Source of the DNA: Agelaius tricolor
Lineage: Eukaryota; Chordata; Aves; Passeriformes; Icteridae
Reading direction: 5' to 3'
Assembly: GCA_023055355.1 (NCBI GenBank)
Contig: JALJCS010000001.1
Coordinates: 83,554,881-83,618,880, forward strand
DNA: 64,000 nucleotides
Part shown: positions 63,117 to 64,000 of the stretch, one piece after another
Position numbering within the stretch: the first letter of the stretch is position 1
Layout: every line of letters begins with the position of its first letter
Made by a program: the position numbers and the translations under genes
The notes under the pieces: generated by a model
Told to the model about the DNA's origin: nothing
The model's input: the letters and a program-made list of their open reading frames with translations, nothing else
Databases searched by the model: none

Positions 63117-64000
63117 TTCTGATGATATTTTGCAATTTGGCCTTTAGCAAGATATTGGCCTTGCTCACATATGTTAGGTTTAACCTACCTTAGTACTGTA
63201 AATAGGCTTACAAGGCCTATGCACTTTTTATAATATCTTGAGACTTTAGAAACCAAAAATGCGAAGTATTTTAACAGGGCAGAAAAGATAAAAGGGAATG
63301 TGAGGACAATCTTTGAAAATTCACTCTATACATTTTTTTATGATTTCCATGACTGTTCATGATAGAGAGTTTCTTTGATTGCAGGCACTTTCACTTTTGA
63401 TTTATATGTTCACCTTTGACTCAAAGACTCCCCAAAATCTGAGGCCTAAAGACAGGAATGAAAGAATAAAATGAAGGGCAAATGACTTAGAGGATACAAG
63501 GACAAAGTTAAGAAATTGCAGAGAAAATTGCCAATAATGAGAGCAGAGTTATGCAGAGTTTGGAAGTCATGAATGGGGATAATGAGAGGTTAATGAATAG
63601 ATCATAATAGACGTTGTCCATAATGTAGGTGATTACTAGACCAGCATTTTGGATGAAGCTGATAAAGAAAAAAGCAAGGAAAGGCCAGTGATGAAGCATG
63701 CAAATGAAGCAACTGAAGATCAAGTTTAGACCATATTTTGCATTGATACCAAAGAAAATAAACTAATTTTAAAATAAAGAAATTAAGGAAATAAAAGGAA
63801 CTAGAGAATTTTAAAAAGAAAAATATGTGGGGAGAGAAATATCTGTTGTATAAGCTTACAAAACTTCAAAGAAGAAAAATGAATAGGGAGCTTGGAAGAA
63901 TGCTCAAGTCAAGAGTACAGCTCAAGACGGTTTGCCCTATTGCCACTAGGCTCTTATTTTCTAGCCAGCTATGTATTGCCTCTTGATTTCTTTAATCCTG

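Larger units (their letters stand above)
61877..64000. other. Unique AT-rich non-coding stretch
   Basis: No known gene or transposon is recognised. It holds an ATG-initiated frame of 117 codons (62614-62967) without a recognisable domain, a perfect 12-bp-arm hairpin at 63052-63077, and a TAATC pentanucleotide repeat at 63093-63116. A frame of this length is expected a few times per window by chance. Confidence 0.5.

Noticed and set aside
1..64000. Search for CRISPR arrays, bacterial operons, phage genes or mitochondrial inserts
   Set aside because: No regularly spaced repeats with unique spacers, no gene clusters with ribosome binding sites, and no tRNA/rRNA order typical of mitochondrial DNA. 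The repeat content is avian nuclear.

Overview
This window looks like vertebrate, almost certainly avian, nuclear DNA. It is AT-rich and has no dense coding, no operon structure and no bacterial-type signals. Its recognisable interspersed repeats are CR1 LINEs with the avian-style 3' end (repeats of ATTCTATGA) and solo LTRs of endogenous retroviruses. Three LTRs belong to one family that I recall as common in songbirds, so a passerine is a reasonable guess. I recognised these families from memory, not from a search.

I found no protein-coding exon of a known gene, no tRNA, rRNA or snRNA, and no CRISPR array. The open reading frames are short. The longest unexplained one (20083-20550, minus strand, about 153 codons) is about what chance gives in 64 kb of this composition. 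The window is best read as an intergenic gene desert or the inside of a very large intron.

Layout: (1) 1-3293, unique AT-rich DNA with one 28-33 bp tandem repeat. (2) 3294-3868, a solo LTR on the minus strand. (3) 3869-7947, unique DNA with an anonymous ORF near 4.4 kb. (4) 7954-8238, a short second-type solo LTR with TATA box, polyadenylation signal and an imperfect 6-bp target-site duplication. (5) 8245-35108, mostly unique DNA with two CR1 3' fragments (12.3 and 15.2 kb) and two small GC/CpG-richer patches (21.3 and 27.3-27.8 kb). (6) 35109-35600, a truncated copy of the first LTR family. (7) 35601-50175, unique DNA with a CR1 fragment at 40.9 kb. (8) 50176-50800, a minus-strand CR1 carrying a 37-bp-arm inverted repeat. 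(9) 52460-53100, a decayed CR1 reverse-transcriptase piece. (10) 58351-58405, a very short CR1 3' tail. (11) 59422-61876, a long CR1 with a third LTR copy nested in its reverse-transcriptase region. (12) 61877-64000, unique DNA.

No set of genes works together here. The history that can be read is one of retrotransposon arrival, truncation, nesting and local rearrangement. The best single observation is the near-perfect hairpin at 50503-50583, which looks like a template-switch inversion that arose inside an already diverged CR1 copy. I did not find a new biological system, and I do not claim one.
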